DNA of 32,856 nucleotides, taken from Faecousia sp. (lineage in GTDB: Bacteria > Bacillota > Clostridia > Oscillospirales > Oscillospiraceae). Both the position numbers and the translations under genes were made by a program. Below the pieces are notes generated by a model that saw nothing but the letters and a program-made list of their open reading frames with translations, did not search any database and was not told the DNA's origin. This document shows, piece by piece, positions 14,968 to 23,832 of the stretch. Within the stretch, counting starts at the first letter, position 1. The number at the start of each line of letters is the position of its first letter. Location of the stretch: contig JARIBV010000023.1 in the NCBI GenBank assembly GCA_029257335.1, positions 1-32,856 on the forward strand, read 5' to 3'.

Positions 14968-16353
14968 TTATTTTCCTTCCATTTCTGCGTCCATGACTTC
15001 CACACAGGCGTCCAGGACCTCGGAGATGATAGGAACGCAGGTTTGGCTGCCGGAGCCGGCATTTTCAACCACTACAATGAAGGCCAGGGGATAGTCTTCA
15101 TCCAGAGTGAATCCGGCGAATGTCGCATCGGCTTCCTGACCGGCGCCCTGTTCGGCGGTGCCGGATTTGGCACAGGCATAGAGCCCTGCAAAATTTCCTT
15201 CACCATAGTTATAGACCACATTGTTGTGCATGAGCTTCTGAAGCCTCAGAGCAATGTCCGCAGACATGATCCGGTCGGTAAGCTTGGGAGAGGCCTTGTG
15301 GCTGCTGAAAGTGCCGCCGTCCACAGACTTCACCAGATAAGGCTCAGCGGCGGTGCCGCCGCCTGCAATCTGGCCCATAAAAGTCAGGAACCGGCAGGCA
15401 TTGATCTGATCGGTATACTGACCAATGCCGCTCCAGGCCAGACCCACATCCTCCGCATTGGACAAGTCGAAGAGCCCCTTGGCTGTGGTAACACCGTCAA
15501 AGGTAATCGGCTCGATGATCTGATATTTGTCTACATACCGGGACAGAGTATCGGCCCCCAGCTCCAGGGAGAGCTGGGCAAATGCGGCATTGCAGGAGCT
15601 GGTCAGCGCTTCCTGAAGGGTAACGGTGCCGTGTACATCCGTGCAGGTGACCTCGTTGCTGTCTACCCAATAAGAACCGTCACAATAGAAAGTTTGCTCT
15701 TCCACATCCGGGAGCTGCTCCAGAGCGGCGGCGGTGGTGATGATTTTAAAAATAGAACCGGGGGTATATGTGGACTGGGTAAAGCGGTTCATATACACGC
15801 CTTCATACTCGCCGGGATCATCGTCATCGATCTCCGGCACATTGTCCGGGTCATAATTGGGACTGGAAAGGGCACAGAGAATTTCTCCGGTTTTGTAGTT
15901 ATATACCGCAATAACACCTTTCCTGCCGTCCATTGCCTCCTGGGCTGCAAGCTGCACCTGGGCGCTGATGGTAAGACTGGCTTTGCCGCCGGGGCCTGTC
16001 AGGCCGTAGATGCCATTGACCAGGTCAAATCCCAGCATCTCACTGCTGTAGCCCGCCAGAGCCGGGGCGCTGATATAGCCATAACGGTCACCCAGAAGGT
16101 GCATGGTGGCAGCACGGAGGTCTTCGTCATCGGCATAGTTGCGGCCATTGGTGGAGTCCAGGAGAAGGGTTCCGGACCGATCGGTCACAGCACCGCAGTT
16201 CAGATTGGGGCCTTTGTACACATGGGGACTTCCGGGGAAAATTGCCCAGTCGTCAGCCTGGAACACATATTCTCCGGAAAAAATCACTATGCCCAGCAGA
16301 AGGAGTCCCGCAAGAACCAGGGCGATTTTGGAACGGCCTGCAATTCTATTCAT
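14968..16353 (-). CDS. Penicillin-binding protein (class B-like transpeptidase)
   Basis: A 461-residue transpeptidase with a single N-terminal membrane anchor (residues 9-26). The three catalytic motifs are S200-I-F-K203 (in TPGSIFKI), S253-C-N255 and K396-S-G398. A short N-terminal domain with GAVTDRSGTLLLDS is like the PbpA/FtsI group. It cross-links peptidoglycan outside the membrane. It overlaps the FtsW-like gene by eight bases, so the two are translated together, in the usual pairing of a SEDS glycosyltransferase with its class B PBP. It is the short PbpA style seen in Clostridia and Actinobacteria. Confidence 0.93.
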   Translation of the reverse strand: MNRIAGRSKIALVLAGLLLLGIVIFSGEYVFQADDWAIFPGSPHVYKGPNLNCGAVTDRSGTLLLDSTNGRNYADDEDLRAATMHLLGDRYGYISAPALAGYSSEMLGFDLVNGIYGLTGPGGKASLTISAQVQLAAQEAMDGRKGVIAVYNYKTGEILCALSSPNYDPDNVPEIDDDDPGEYEGVYMNRFTQSTYTPGSIFKIITTAAALEQLPDVEEQTFYCDGSYWVDSNEVTCTDVHGTVTLQEALTSSCNAAFAQLSLELGADTLSRYVDKYQIIEPITFDGVTTAKGLFDLSNAEDVGLAWSGIGQYTDQINACRFLTFMGQIAGGGTAAEPYLVKSVDGGTFSSHKASPKLTDRIMSADIALRLQKLMHNNVVYNYGEGNFAGLYACAKSGTAEQGAGQEADATFAGFTLDEDYPLAFIVVVENAGSGSQTCVPIISEVLDACVEVMDAEMEGK

Positions 16354-18106
16354 CTACATCCTCTCCTTTCTGGCGCTTGGAATGCAACCGAACAGCAAAG
16401 CTTGCATTCTGACGGGTATCTGCCGCCTTGATAAAGGCCAGCATACCCCAGGCAGAAATCATACTGGAGCCGCCGTTGGAAACAAAGGGGAAGGTGACGC
16501 CTGTAAGGGGCAGCAGATCCACAGTGCCGAATACATTGAGAATGGTCTGGACCATCAGCATTGTAATGGCAGCACAGGCACTGATGGTGTAAAAACTGCT
16601 TCGGCCGATTGAGGCGGACCGTACCACAAACACGCCCAGAATCACGATGCAGGCGACCATCATAATACCAATCAGAAGGCCCCACTCTTCCGACACCGTT
16701 GCAAAGACCAGGTCAGTGTCACTGGCGGCCACATATTTGAGCCAGCCGTTTCCGCCGCCGAGTCCTAAAAGACCGCCGGAGGCGATGCACATCATGGCAC
16801 GGGTTTGCTGGAAGCCCGCATCCAGAGGTACTTCCCAAACATGACGCCAGGAAGCAAACCGCTGCAACACATGGGGTTTTAAGAATCGCAGAGCAGTAAT
16901 ACCGCCAAATCCAAGACCGGAGCTCACAAGGGCGATGGTGGCAAAGTTACCGGATCGCAGATAGGCAATCATCAAAAAGGCGGAAAGGAAGATAAAAGCG
17001 GTACCAAAGTCATTCATATACGCCAGACAACCGCAAATAATCAAAGAATACACGATAAACAGAGTCATATTGCGGAAGGAAACAATCCGGCTCATGGTAG
17101 AGGTGCCCACAAAGATAAAGCACAGCTTCACGATTTCGGAAGGCTGGAAGGAGAACGGTCCAATGGAGATCCAGTTTTTTGCGCCGTACATTTCCACGCC
17201 AAAAACCAGGTTGACAGCCAGAAGCAGCAGACCCGCACAGGCGGCCAGATAGCGGACGACCTTCGCACGCTCCAGATCCCGCAAAGACCAGCCAATAAAC
17301 AGGAAGGCTGCAAGACCCATGAGAGAAGCATAGAGCTGTTTGAGTGTTTCACCGGGGGTTACCGTGGCAATCAGAGCCATGCCCAATGTACTCAGGAAAA
17401 ACGCAATGGTTTCGATTTCGTAGCTTTTTCGCTTTATGAGACGATAGAAGAAAAACAGGCCCCACTGCAAGGTAAAGAGGGACAAAAATCCGATGAAAAT
17501 ACTGTTCATGTCCTTGGGCTCGGCGGTAAAGAGAAGCTGAAGCACCATGAAGGTCTGAAACAGGCTCAAAAGAATCAGCGTAAAGGAAGGGGCGTAGTCC
17601 CGACCGGGCTGTGTACGCAGAGTCGTCTGGTAGGATTCCTGCTCCCGGGAGATGGGCTGCAAGGTCATGTCGAGGCCATTCAGACTGATGACATCCTCCG
17701 GCCCGATGGCGGAAATCGAGATATCCTCATGGTTCACCTTGACACCGCCCTTTGAGCCGATGTCGCTGATGGTCCAGCTGCCGTCATCATACCGGGTCAA
17801 AACGGCATGGCTTCGGGAAATAAAGGGAAGGTCAATGACAATATCACTTCGCTTGTTTCGTCCGATGATATTTTCCCAGTGGGTGATGGGAAGCTGATTG
17901 CCGTCTGGCAGACAGAGCCAGCCCCAAACCTCCGGTTCCTTTCGGAAGGTAAGCAGACTCCTTCCGCAGCGCAGAATCAGGAAAAAGGCCAGCAGAGGAA
18001 GAATGAACCGCACGACCATGGTGTAGTATTCTCCCAGTGTAGCCGTTCCCAGAGAAAGCGCCCCCAATGATTGAATCAGGTCATATAATTTCTGCAAAAG
18101 CACCAC
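16346..18106 (-). CDS. FHA domain fused to FtsW/RodA/SpoVE (SEDS) glycosyltransferase
   Basis: A 586-residue fusion. Residues about 24-48 are a membrane helix, about 60-150 an FHA phosphopeptide-binding domain with IIGRNKRSDIVI (G82, R83), SRSHA (S97-H100) and GSKGGVKVN (117-125), and from about 170 on a multi-helix SEDS region ending in LTGVTFPFVSNGGSSM, the FtsW/SpoVE signature. SEDS proteins polymerise lipid II into glycan strands. The FHA domain should let a Ser/Thr kinase regulate it. In Actinobacteria FHA proteins are encoded beside FtsW/RodA and PbpA; here they are one chain. The start is uncertain: GTG at 18106, GTG at 18103 or TTG at 18097 (the last is best spaced from AAAGGA). Confidence 0.92.
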   Translation of the reverse strand: MVLLQKLYDLIQSLGALSLGTATLGEYYTMVVRFILPLLAFFLILRCGRSLLTFRKEPEVWGWLCLPDGNQLPITHWENIIGRNKRSDIVIDLPFISRSHAVLTRYDDGSWTISDIGSKGGVKVNHEDISISAIGPEDVISLNGLDMTLQPISREQESYQTTLRTQPGRDYAPSFTLILLSLFQTFMVLQLLFTAEPKDMNSIFIGFLSLFTLQWGLFFFYRLIKRKSYEIETIAFFLSTLGMALIATVTPGETLKQLYASLMGLAAFLFIGWSLRDLERAKVVRYLAACAGLLLLAVNLVFGVEMYGAKNWISIGPFSFQPSEIVKLCFIFVGTSTMSRIVSFRNMTLFIVYSLIICGCLAYMNDFGTAFIFLSAFLMIAYLRSGNFATIALVSSGLGFGGITALRFLKPHVLQRFASWRHVWEVPLDAGFQQTRAMMCIASGGLLGLGGGNGWLKYVAASDTDLVFATVSEEWGLLIGIMMVACIVILGVFVVRSASIGRSSFYTISACAAITMLMVQTILNVFGTVDLLPLTGVTFPFVSNGGSSMISAWGMLAFIKAADTRQNASFAVRLHSKRQKGEDVDE

Positions 18107-18150
18107 GTCCTTTCAGTGGAATAGTTCGTTTTACGCACAAGATAAGAATA

Positions 18151-18179
18151 AGGATACTACCTTTTTCATATGGTGTCAA
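18151..18179 (-). promoter_or_regulatory. Predicted promoter of the FHA-FtsW/PBP operon
   Basis: On the minus strand TTGACA (18174-18179) and TATCCT (18151-18156) with a 17-base spacer, directly after the nfo stop codon (18181-18183). Confidence 0.6.
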
Positions 18180-18180
18180 A

Positions 18181-19011
18181 TTAAGAAATTCTGAATGCGC
18201 GCAAGGTCAGGATTTCCTTCTGATAGCCGGGCAGCTCGTTGGGGGTTTCCAGCACCATGGGAAGGCTGCGAAGGGCTGGATGGGTAACGATTCGCTCCAA
18301 TGCATCAAGACCAATGAATCCTTCCCCCAGACAGGCATGGCGGTCTTTATGGGAACCCAGAGGGTTTTTAGAATCGTTGAGGTGCAGGGCTTTCAATCGG
18401 TTCAGACCGATCTGCCGGTCGAATTCCTCTAGAACGCCCTCCAGATTCTGCGCAATGTCGTATCCTCCGTCCCACACATGGCAGGTGTCCAGACAAATGC
18501 CCAAACGGCAAGAGGCCACAGCGTCCAGGATCATGCGCAGTTCTTGGAAGGTGCCGCCGATTTCGCTTCCTTTCCCCGCCATGGTTTCCAGCAGGACGGT
18601 AACGGGGAGGTCCTGAGAAAGGGCCTGCTCCAATGCAGCGGCAATATAAGAAACACCGGCCTGCAAGCCTTGTCCCACATGGCTGCCGGGATGAAAGTTA
18701 TATAAGGTGCCGGGGATCATAGCGGCTCTGCGCAGGTCATCGCAGAGTACTTCTGCGGCAAAGGCCCTGGCTTCCGCCTCTTTGGTGCACAGGTTCATGG
18801 TGTATGGGCCATGAGCCACCAGGGGGCCGAAGTGATGGGCTTCCATCAGAGCGACGGCTGAGGCCGCATCCACGGGATCAGGGGCTTTGGCCTTACTGCC
18901 TCTGGGATTGCGGGTGAAAAACTGAAATGTGTCAGCACCGATGGACAAGGCGGTTTTTGCCATGGCATGGTAGCCGCCCGTAGCGGATAGGTGACAGCCG
19001 AAATAGGGCAT
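18181..19011 (-). CDS. nfo: Deoxyribonuclease IV (endonuclease IV, AP endonuclease)
   Basis: A 276-residue TIM-barrel AP endonuclease of the EndoIV family. It starts MPYFGCHLSATGG and has the family run ADTFQFFTRNPRG. Metal ligands are visible in order: HGPY, NFHPGSH, LLETMAGKG, LDTCHVW, LHLNDSKNPLGSHKDRH and the final LETPNE. It cuts DNA 5' to abasic sites in base-excision repair and uses three zinc ions. Length is normal. It has its own promoter and GGAGG before the ATG. Confidence 0.97.
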   Translation of the reverse strand: MPYFGCHLSATGGYHAMAKTALSIGADTFQFFTRNPRGSKAKAPDPVDAASAVALMEAHHFGPLVAHGPYTMNLCTKEAEARAFAAEVLCDDLRRAAMIPGTLYNFHPGSHVGQGLQAGVSYIAAALEQALSQDLPVTVLLETMAGKGSEIGGTFQELRMILDAVASCRLGICLDTCHVWDGGYDIAQNLEGVLEEFDRQIGLNRLKALHLNDSKNPLGSHKDRHACLGEGFIGLDALERIVTHPALRSLPMVLETPNELPGYQKEILTLRAFRIS

Positions 19012-19045
19012 AGGAATTCCTCCGGTAACATAAATAGATCACTTT

Positions 19046-19074
19046 ATTCTATCATTTTTTTGCCCGAATCGCAA
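19046..19074 (-). promoter_or_regulatory. Predicted nfo promoter
   Basis: On the minus strand TTGCGA (19069-19074) and TAGAAT (19046-19051) with a 17-base spacer and TGA directly before the -10 box (extended -10). Confidence 0.65.
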
Positions 19075-19131
19075 GGTAAGTATTCCATTTTTCCTGATTT
19101 CGTGGTATCGTAGCAGGAGGGAGGGAAGGTT

Positions 19132-20112
19132 ATGGCAAAAAAGGAAGGACAAAAGTTGAAAATTCTGTATATTAAAGACTATTTGGAGCGAAACTCTCAC
19201 GAGAAGCATCCGGTGTCTGCCGCAGAATTGGTTCATTATCTGGAGCAGCAGGGGATTGATTGTGAACGAAAAAGTGTTATTTCAGATATTCAGGCCCTTC
19301 AGGACTATGGAATGGACATTGAGGTAAAGCACGGACCCAAAGGCGGCTATTATGTGGCCAGCGGCGTGTTCCAGCTTCCGGAGGTGAAGCTGCTGGTGGA
19401 TGCGGTTCAGTCTGCCCGTTTCCTGACCCGGAGAAAATCTGCCTCATTGATCCGAAAGCTGCTGCGGTTCTGCAATCGGTATGATGAAACCCTTATGAGC
19501 CGTGAAGTGCTGATCTCCGGCCGGGTCAAAAGCATGAACGAGAGCATTTACTATAATTTGGATGCCATCCAGGAGGCCATTTCGGCCAATAAGCAGATTA
19601 CATTTCGCTACTTTGACTGGGGAGTTGGCAGAAAACAGCAATTTCGGCCGGGCCCCTATATAGCCAGTCCCTATGCGTTGTGTCAGGACAACGAAAATTA
19701 TTATCTTTTGGCCCATACCGCCCGCCATGGCGTAACGCACTATCGGGTGGACCGGATGGTGAACATCGGCCTCACGGACCAACCCAGAAACAGCTGCCCG
19801 GAGCTTACGGGGAAGTCTCTGGAGAGCTATGGGCAGAAGGTGTTTCAGATGTTCTCCGGTACCCATGTCCAGGTGAAAATGCGATTTGCCAACCGCTTGG
19901 CAGGGGTGGTATTTGATCGCTTCGGTGAAGAGGCCATGCTGATCCCGGACGGAGCGGATCATTTTACCTTTACCACAGAAGTGGCGGTTTCGCCTCTGTT
20001 TCTCAGCTGGATCATAGGCTTTGGAACGGATGCCGTGATTTTGCATCCGCAGTGGGTGCAGAAGGAGTGCTGCAAGCTCTGCACTTCGGTTCTGGAAGAA
20101 TATCTGCCATAA
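19132..20112 (+). CDS. WYL-domain transcriptional regulator with N-terminal HTH
   Basis: A 326-residue regulator. An N-terminal winged helix (about residues 5-70, with VSAAELVHYLEQQGIDCERKSV, followed by SDIQALQDYG) is of the DeoR/YafY type. The WYL domain follows (about 145-220, ITFRYFDWGVG...YYLLAHTARHGVTHYRVDRM), with YYL in place of the WYL triplet, then a WCX-like C-terminal part. WYL proteins sense nucleic acids or nucleotides and often control repair, defence or metabolic genes. The target here is unknown; it lies divergent from nfo, which makes nfo a candidate target (inference). A GGGAAGG site precedes the ATG. Confidence 0.9.
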   Translation: MAKKEGQKLKILYIKDYLERNSHEKHPVSAAELVHYLEQQGIDCERKSVISDIQALQDYGMDIEVKHGPKGGYYVASGVFQLPEVKLLVDAVQSARFLTRRKSASLIRKLLRFCNRYDETLMSREVLISGRVKSMNESIYYNLDAIQEAISANKQITFRYFDWGVGRKQQFRPGPYIASPYALCQDNENYYLLAHTARHGVTHYRVDRMVNIGLTDQPRNSCPELTGKSLESYGQKVFQMFSGTHVQVKMRFANRLAGVVFDRFGEEAMLIPDGADHFTFTTEVAVSPLFLSWIIGFGTDAVILHPQWVQKECCKLCTSVLEEYLP

Positions 20113-20115
20113 CAA

Positions 20116-20147
20116 CAAGGCTGCGCCCCGTGCGGGACGCAGCCTTG
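20116..20147 (+). terminator. Bidirectional terminator between the WYL gene and gltX
   Basis: A ten-base perfect stem (20116-20125 with 20138-20147), with further CCC/GGG pairing in the loop. It lies between converging genes; no long T run is seen. Confidence 0.65.
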
Positions 20148-20151
20148 CGAT

Positions 20152-21798
20152 TTACAGACGGTGGATGGCGCTCTGGATGCGAGCGATGGAACGCTCCTTG
20201 CCCAGAATGGTCATCACGGTGTAAAGGTCAGGGGAGTTTGTTTTGCCGGTGATGGCAATGCGCAGGAAGGTGCTGATATCGGCTACGGAGCCGGGCCAGG
20301 CGGCGGGGTCCTGCTTATACAGCTTCATATTGGAGGTGAAGCCCAAAGACTCGGCAAGAGCTTTGACCTTGTCAAACCAAACGGTTGCATCATCCGCCGG
20401 ATCATAGGTCTCTGCAAAGCCATGCAGCGCTGCCTTTACGGTTTCAGAAGAAAATTTCTCAGGGAAGGCAGCCTTGTCATCAAAGAATCTGTCGTAAAAG
20501 AACCCCATATAGGGCTTCGCTTCTGCCCAGGTAGCCAGATCCTTGCGAGGTTTCTTGCCGCCGCGGCCGATGGCAAAAATGGACTTTGCAAACTGATCGT
20601 CCCGAGAGAGCTCTTCATAAAACGGAACATCAAATTCCTTCGCATACTCCAGCACTTCCTGGTAGACCTGGTCGGCGGACATGGTGGAGATTACATTTTT
20701 GGATACATCACAAAGCTTTGCATAGTCGAAGAGGGCACCGGCGGGATTCAGCTTCTTGTAGGAAAACTGAAAGGTATCCGCACCGGCAGTGGGGTTGGCT
20801 CTGCGCCAGTCCTCATAATTGGAGTTCAGCAGGGTCAGAACATACTCATAGACGGCAGAAACAGGGAAGCCTTCGGCCTTGTAGTAGGTGAGGGCCAGCT
20901 CGGGGTCCTTCCGCTTGCTGAGCTTTCTTTTTGAGGTGCCGTCCATCTTCATGAGGGGGCCGATGTGGACATACTTGGGAAGCTTGAAGCCCAGTGCCTG
21001 GAACAGCTGGATATGGAAGGGCAGGCTGGGCAGCCACTCGTCACCCCGGACAACATGGGTGGTACGCATGAGATGATCGTCCACTGCATGGGCAAAGTGA
21101 TAGGTGGGAATGCCGTCGGATTTCAGGAGGACCTGATCGATGTCATTTTCGGTGATGGTGAGTTCGCCCTTGACCAGATCATGGTACTTGAATTTGTTTT
21201 CAATGGAGCCGGTGGAGCGGAAACGCAGGACCCAGGGCTTGCCTTCGTCCAGCTGGGCCCGGATCTCCTCCAGAGAGCGATCCCGCCAGGTTGCCCAGGG
21301 GCCGTAGTAACCGAAGTTTACCTTCTGTTCTTCCTGCTGCTGGCGCATCTGCGTCAGCTCTTCCTCGGTGCAGAAACAAGGATAGGCCATGCCGTTTTGC
21401 ACCAGTTTTTTCGCAAAAACATGGTAAATAGCGGCTCTCTGACGCTGGCGGTAAGGGCCATAGCTGCCACAGTCACCGTCAATGGTGGCACCTTCGTCAA
21501 AGTGTATGCCGTAATGCTTCAGGGTGTCGATCAGCACCTCTACAGCACCGGCAACCTCCCGCTTTGCATCGGTATCCTCTACACGCAGATACAGAACACC
21601 GCCGGACTGATGGGCCATGCGCTCGGAAACAAGGCCCTGCACCAGATTGCCCAGGTGGACAAAACCGGTAGGGCTGGGAGCCATACGGGTGATGACAGCC
21701 CCTTCAGGAGCGTTCCGCAGGGGGTAGCGATCCTCCATTTCCTGGGGGGTCTGCGTGACCTGGGGGAACAGCAGCTGGGCCAATGCATGATAATCCAT
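20152..21798 (-). CDS. gltX: Glutamyl-tRNA synthetase
   Basis: A 548-residue class I synthetase. The HIGH-type motif is HLGN (H48-N51) in MAPSPTGFVHLGNLVQG, and the KMSKS-type motif is KLSKR in GTSKRKLSKRKDPE. YLRVEDTDAKR and the DGIPTYHFAHAVDDHLM block are typical of GltX. It charges tRNA-Glu (and perhaps tRNA-Gln, if GatCAB is present). At 548 residues it is longer than the E. coli form, as in many Clostridia. AGAGG lies ten bases before the ATG. I saw no T-box in its leader. Confidence 0.97.
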   Translation of the reverse strand: MDYHALAQLLFPQVTQTPQEMEDRYPLRNAPEGAVITRMAPSPTGFVHLGNLVQGLVSERMAHQSGGVLYLRVEDTDAKREVAGAVEVLIDTLKHYGIHFDEGATIDGDCGSYGPYRQRQRAAIYHVFAKKLVQNGMAYPCFCTEEELTQMRQQQEEQKVNFGYYGPWATWRDRSLEEIRAQLDEGKPWVLRFRSTGSIENKFKYHDLVKGELTITENDIDQVLLKSDGIPTYHFAHAVDDHLMRTTHVVRGDEWLPSLPFHIQLFQALGFKLPKYVHIGPLMKMDGTSKRKLSKRKDPELALTYYKAEGFPVSAVYEYVLTLLNSNYEDWRRANPTAGADTFQFSYKKLNPAGALFDYAKLCDVSKNVISTMSADQVYQEVLEYAKEFDVPFYEELSRDDQFAKSIFAIGRGGKKPRKDLATWAEAKPYMGFFYDRFFDDKAAFPEKFSSETVKAALHGFAETYDPADDATVWFDKVKALAESLGFTSNMKLYKQDPAAWPGSVADISTFLRIAITGKTNSPDLYTVMTILGKERSIARIQSAIHRL

Positions 21799-21833
21799 GT
21801 TGTGTTTACCTCTGATTCATTAGATTTTTCTTC

Positions 21834-21862
21834 ATAGTACCATTTTCACGAAAAAAAGTCAA
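21834..21862 (-). promoter_or_regulatory. Predicted gltX promoter
   Basis: On the minus strand TTGACT (21857-21862) and TACTAT (21834-21839), spacer 17 bases, 36 bases upstream of the ATG. Confidence 0.6.
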
Positions 21863-21986
21863 CGAATCCGGGAAAAGTAACTCAATCACAGTGACATTTT
21901 GTACACATCCCATTGCATTCAGAAGGGATTGCACCATCAGGACTGCCATCTTCGGAAAGTTAAATGTACAAAAGGCCCTTGACTGC

Positions 21987-23405
21987 CTAGGCAGTCGGAG
22001 ACTGCATGTTTGACCGGATGTGAAATGCTCCTGCACTGTGAATGCGGAGATAGGACTGAGACAGTCTGAGAATTTCCGGAGAGAGCGTCAGCAGGGCCAG
22101 CAGATTGGGCAAGGCCATCAGTCCGTTGAACACTTCTGCCAGACTCCACACGAGGGTGGGGGACAGCACAGAGCCCAAAACGGTTGTGAGGGCGTGAAGC
22201 ACTCCGAACAGCTTTCCCCACCGTGCGCCAAAAAGATAACCTGCGCACTGCGTCCCGTACAGCCCCCAGCCCAGAATGGTGGCAAAGGCGAAGAGAATCA
22301 TGGACAGCGCAAGAAACACAGAGATCCAGCTTCCGTAGACAGACTGAAAGGCCAGGCAGGTAAGCTCGGCACCGGCTGAAGTTCCGTAAGAAATGGGAAT
22401 GCCGGAAGTGAGAATCACCAGAGCGGTGACAGTACAAATGAGAATGGTATCCACAAAGACCTCAAAGATTCCATACAGGCCCTGCTCGGCAGGACTTTTT
22501 GCATTGGCACCTGCATGTGCCATAGAGGCGGTTCCCATGCCGGCTTCGTTGGTGAATACCCCCTTGGATACACCGGTGCGCATGGCGATCCAGAGACTGC
22601 CCACGGCCCCGCCTGTGACGGCTCTGGGACAGAATGCGCCGGACATGACGCAGCGGAGCGCCTGGGGAATGGCTCTGTAATTGACCGCAACGGCCCCTAA
22701 TCCAAAAAGAAGGTAGCTCACAGACATAATGGGAATCAGAAGCTCCGCCACGGCGCCGATTCTTTTTGCCCCTCCCAGAACCACCAACGCCACTAAGCCA
22801 CCCAGAATCAGTCCCATGCTGAGGTTTCCGGCAAAAGAAGGGGAGAGGCCAAACAGGGGCAGGGCCTCATTCATGCTCACCACGGCAGTGCTGATTTGGG
22901 TAGAATTTCCTACTCCGAAGGCAGCAACCACGCCGAAGATGCAGTACGCGGTTCCCAGCCACTTCCAGTTGCTTCCCATCCCTTGGGAAATATAATACAT
23001 GGGACCGCCGGAAAAAGATCCGTCCTTATTCTGGATGCGATACCGTACCGCCAGTACAATTTCTGCGTATTTGACCACCATGCCCAGAAATGCAGCCACC
23101 CACATCCAAAACAGAGCCCCCGGGCCGCCCAGTGCAATGGCACCTGCCACCCCTGCGATATTGCCTGTGCCAACGGTTGCGGCCAGTGCGGTACACACCG
23201 CCTGAAAAGGAGAGACCCCATGGGAATCCGGAGCCTGTCGGAGTTTGCGAAAAACAAGTTTAAGGGTATATCCCAGTTTTCGGATCGGAAGAAAGCTCGT
23301 CCGAAGAGTCAGATAGATTCCGGTGCCTAAAATCAGAATCAGGGCTGGGCATCCCCATAAGAAGCGATTGAATCGCTCCACCCATACAACTGCGGTTGTT
23401 CCCAT
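21987..23405 (-). CDS. Sodium:alanine symporter family protein (AGCS)
   Basis: A 472-residue membrane transporter with about 10-11 helices. It has ATVGTGNIAGVAGAIALGGPGALFWMW, the AGCS signature, GGPMYYISQGMG, and GVFTNEAGMGTASMAHA, all standard in AGCS carriers such as AlsT. It takes up alanine or glycine with sodium. The open frame extends 50 codons further upstream, but that part runs through a terminator into the ArsC-like gene. The ATG at 23405 has AAGGAGG upstream. The stop lies inside a short GACTGCC/GGCAGTC repeat (21981-21996) with no T run. Confidence 0.95.
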   Translation of the reverse strand: MGTTAVVWVERFNRFLWGCPALILILGTGIYLTLRTSFLPIRKLGYTLKLVFRKLRQAPDSHGVSPFQAVCTALAATVGTGNIAGVAGAIALGGPGALFWMWVAAFLGMVVKYAEIVLAVRYRIQNKDGSFSGGPMYYISQGMGSNWKWLGTAYCIFGVVAAFGVGNSTQISTAVVSMNEALPLFGLSPSFAGNLSMGLILGGLVALVVLGGAKRIGAVAELLIPIMSVSYLLFGLGAVAVNYRAIPQALRCVMSGAFCPRAVTGGAVGSLWIAMRTGVSKGVFTNEAGMGTASMAHAGANAKSPAEQGLYGIFEVFVDTILICTVTALVILTSGIPISYGTSAGAELTCLAFQSVYGSWISVFLALSMILFAFATILGWGLYGTQCAGYLFGARWGKLFGVLHALTTVLGSVLSPTLVWSLAEVFNGLMALPNLLALLTLSPEILRLSQSYLRIHSAGAFHIRSNMQSPTA

Positions 23406-23426
23406 GTAACGCCTCCTTATGATATG

Positions 23427-23469
23427 AAAAGAGCAGACATTCCGCCTCGTTTGGAATGTCTGCTCTTTT
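23427..23469 (-). terminator. Terminator after the ArsC/Spx-like gene
   Basis: A 17-base perfect stem (23427-23443 with 23453-23469, AAAAGAGCAGACATTCC) with a nine-base loop and a TTTT end on the minus strand. Only 21 bases separate it from the symporter ATG, so that gene may depend on read-through or on a promoter I could not see. Confidence 0.88.
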
Positions 23470-23490
23470 GTGTAATGACAGAATTTCAGA

Positions 23491-23832
23491 TTATTTCCAG
23501 GTGGCCCAAATTTCAGGACAGTAGCCCACAGTGGCCTGCTTTCCGTTGCGCACAATGGGGGTTTTCATAAGCTTGGGGTTATCAAAGACCTTGTCCTCCT
23601 TGGCCCTTGGGTCGTCCATGTATTTCATCAGGGTAATGTCAGGATCTTTGCTGTCCCAGTTGATGAGCTGATCGATGCCCTTCAATGCCCGGAGGACAGA
23701 GTCAAATTCTCCGCCGGACATGCCGAAGCGGAGCAGGTCAATTCGCTGCACATTGATGCGGCGTTCCTTAAAATAGCGCTCTGCCTTCTTCGTATCAAAG
23801 CATTTGCTGGTGCCAAAAATCTGGATGTTCAT
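23491..23832 (-). CDS. ArsC/Spx-family thioredoxin-fold protein
   Basis: A 113-residue thioredoxin-like protein. It starts MNIQIFGTSKCFDTKKAERYF with a single N-terminal cysteine, C11, in a CFDT motif (compare CxxT/S of ArsC). The TPIVRNGKQATVGYCPEIW run near the end is the ArsC-type substrate loop. It could be an arsenate reductase-like or glutathione-independent reductase; the true substrate is not clear and Spx-like roles in RNA polymerase binding are not excluded. Start ATG at 23832 overlaps the truA stop as ATGA; GGGAGG lies upstream. Confidence 0.85.
   Translation of the reverse strand: MNIQIFGTSKCFDTKKAERYFKERRINVQRIDLLRFGMSGGEFDSVLRALKGIDQLINWDSKDPDITLMKYMDDPRAKEDKVFDNPKLMKTPIVRNGKQATVGYCPEIWATWK

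Noticed and set aside
15043..16431. 462-codon plus-strand frame
   Set aside because: It is the mirror of the PBP gene on the minus strand; composition is unnatural and there is no RBS.
21863..21986. Possible T-box leader before gltX
   Set aside because: No T-box sequence (TGGNACCGCG) or specifier stem is seen; a normal promoter lies closer to the gene.
23406..23555. Upstream extension of the AGCS symporter by 50 codons
   Set aside because: It runs through a perfect terminator hairpin and into the ArsC-like gene; the ATG at 23405 has AAGGAGG.
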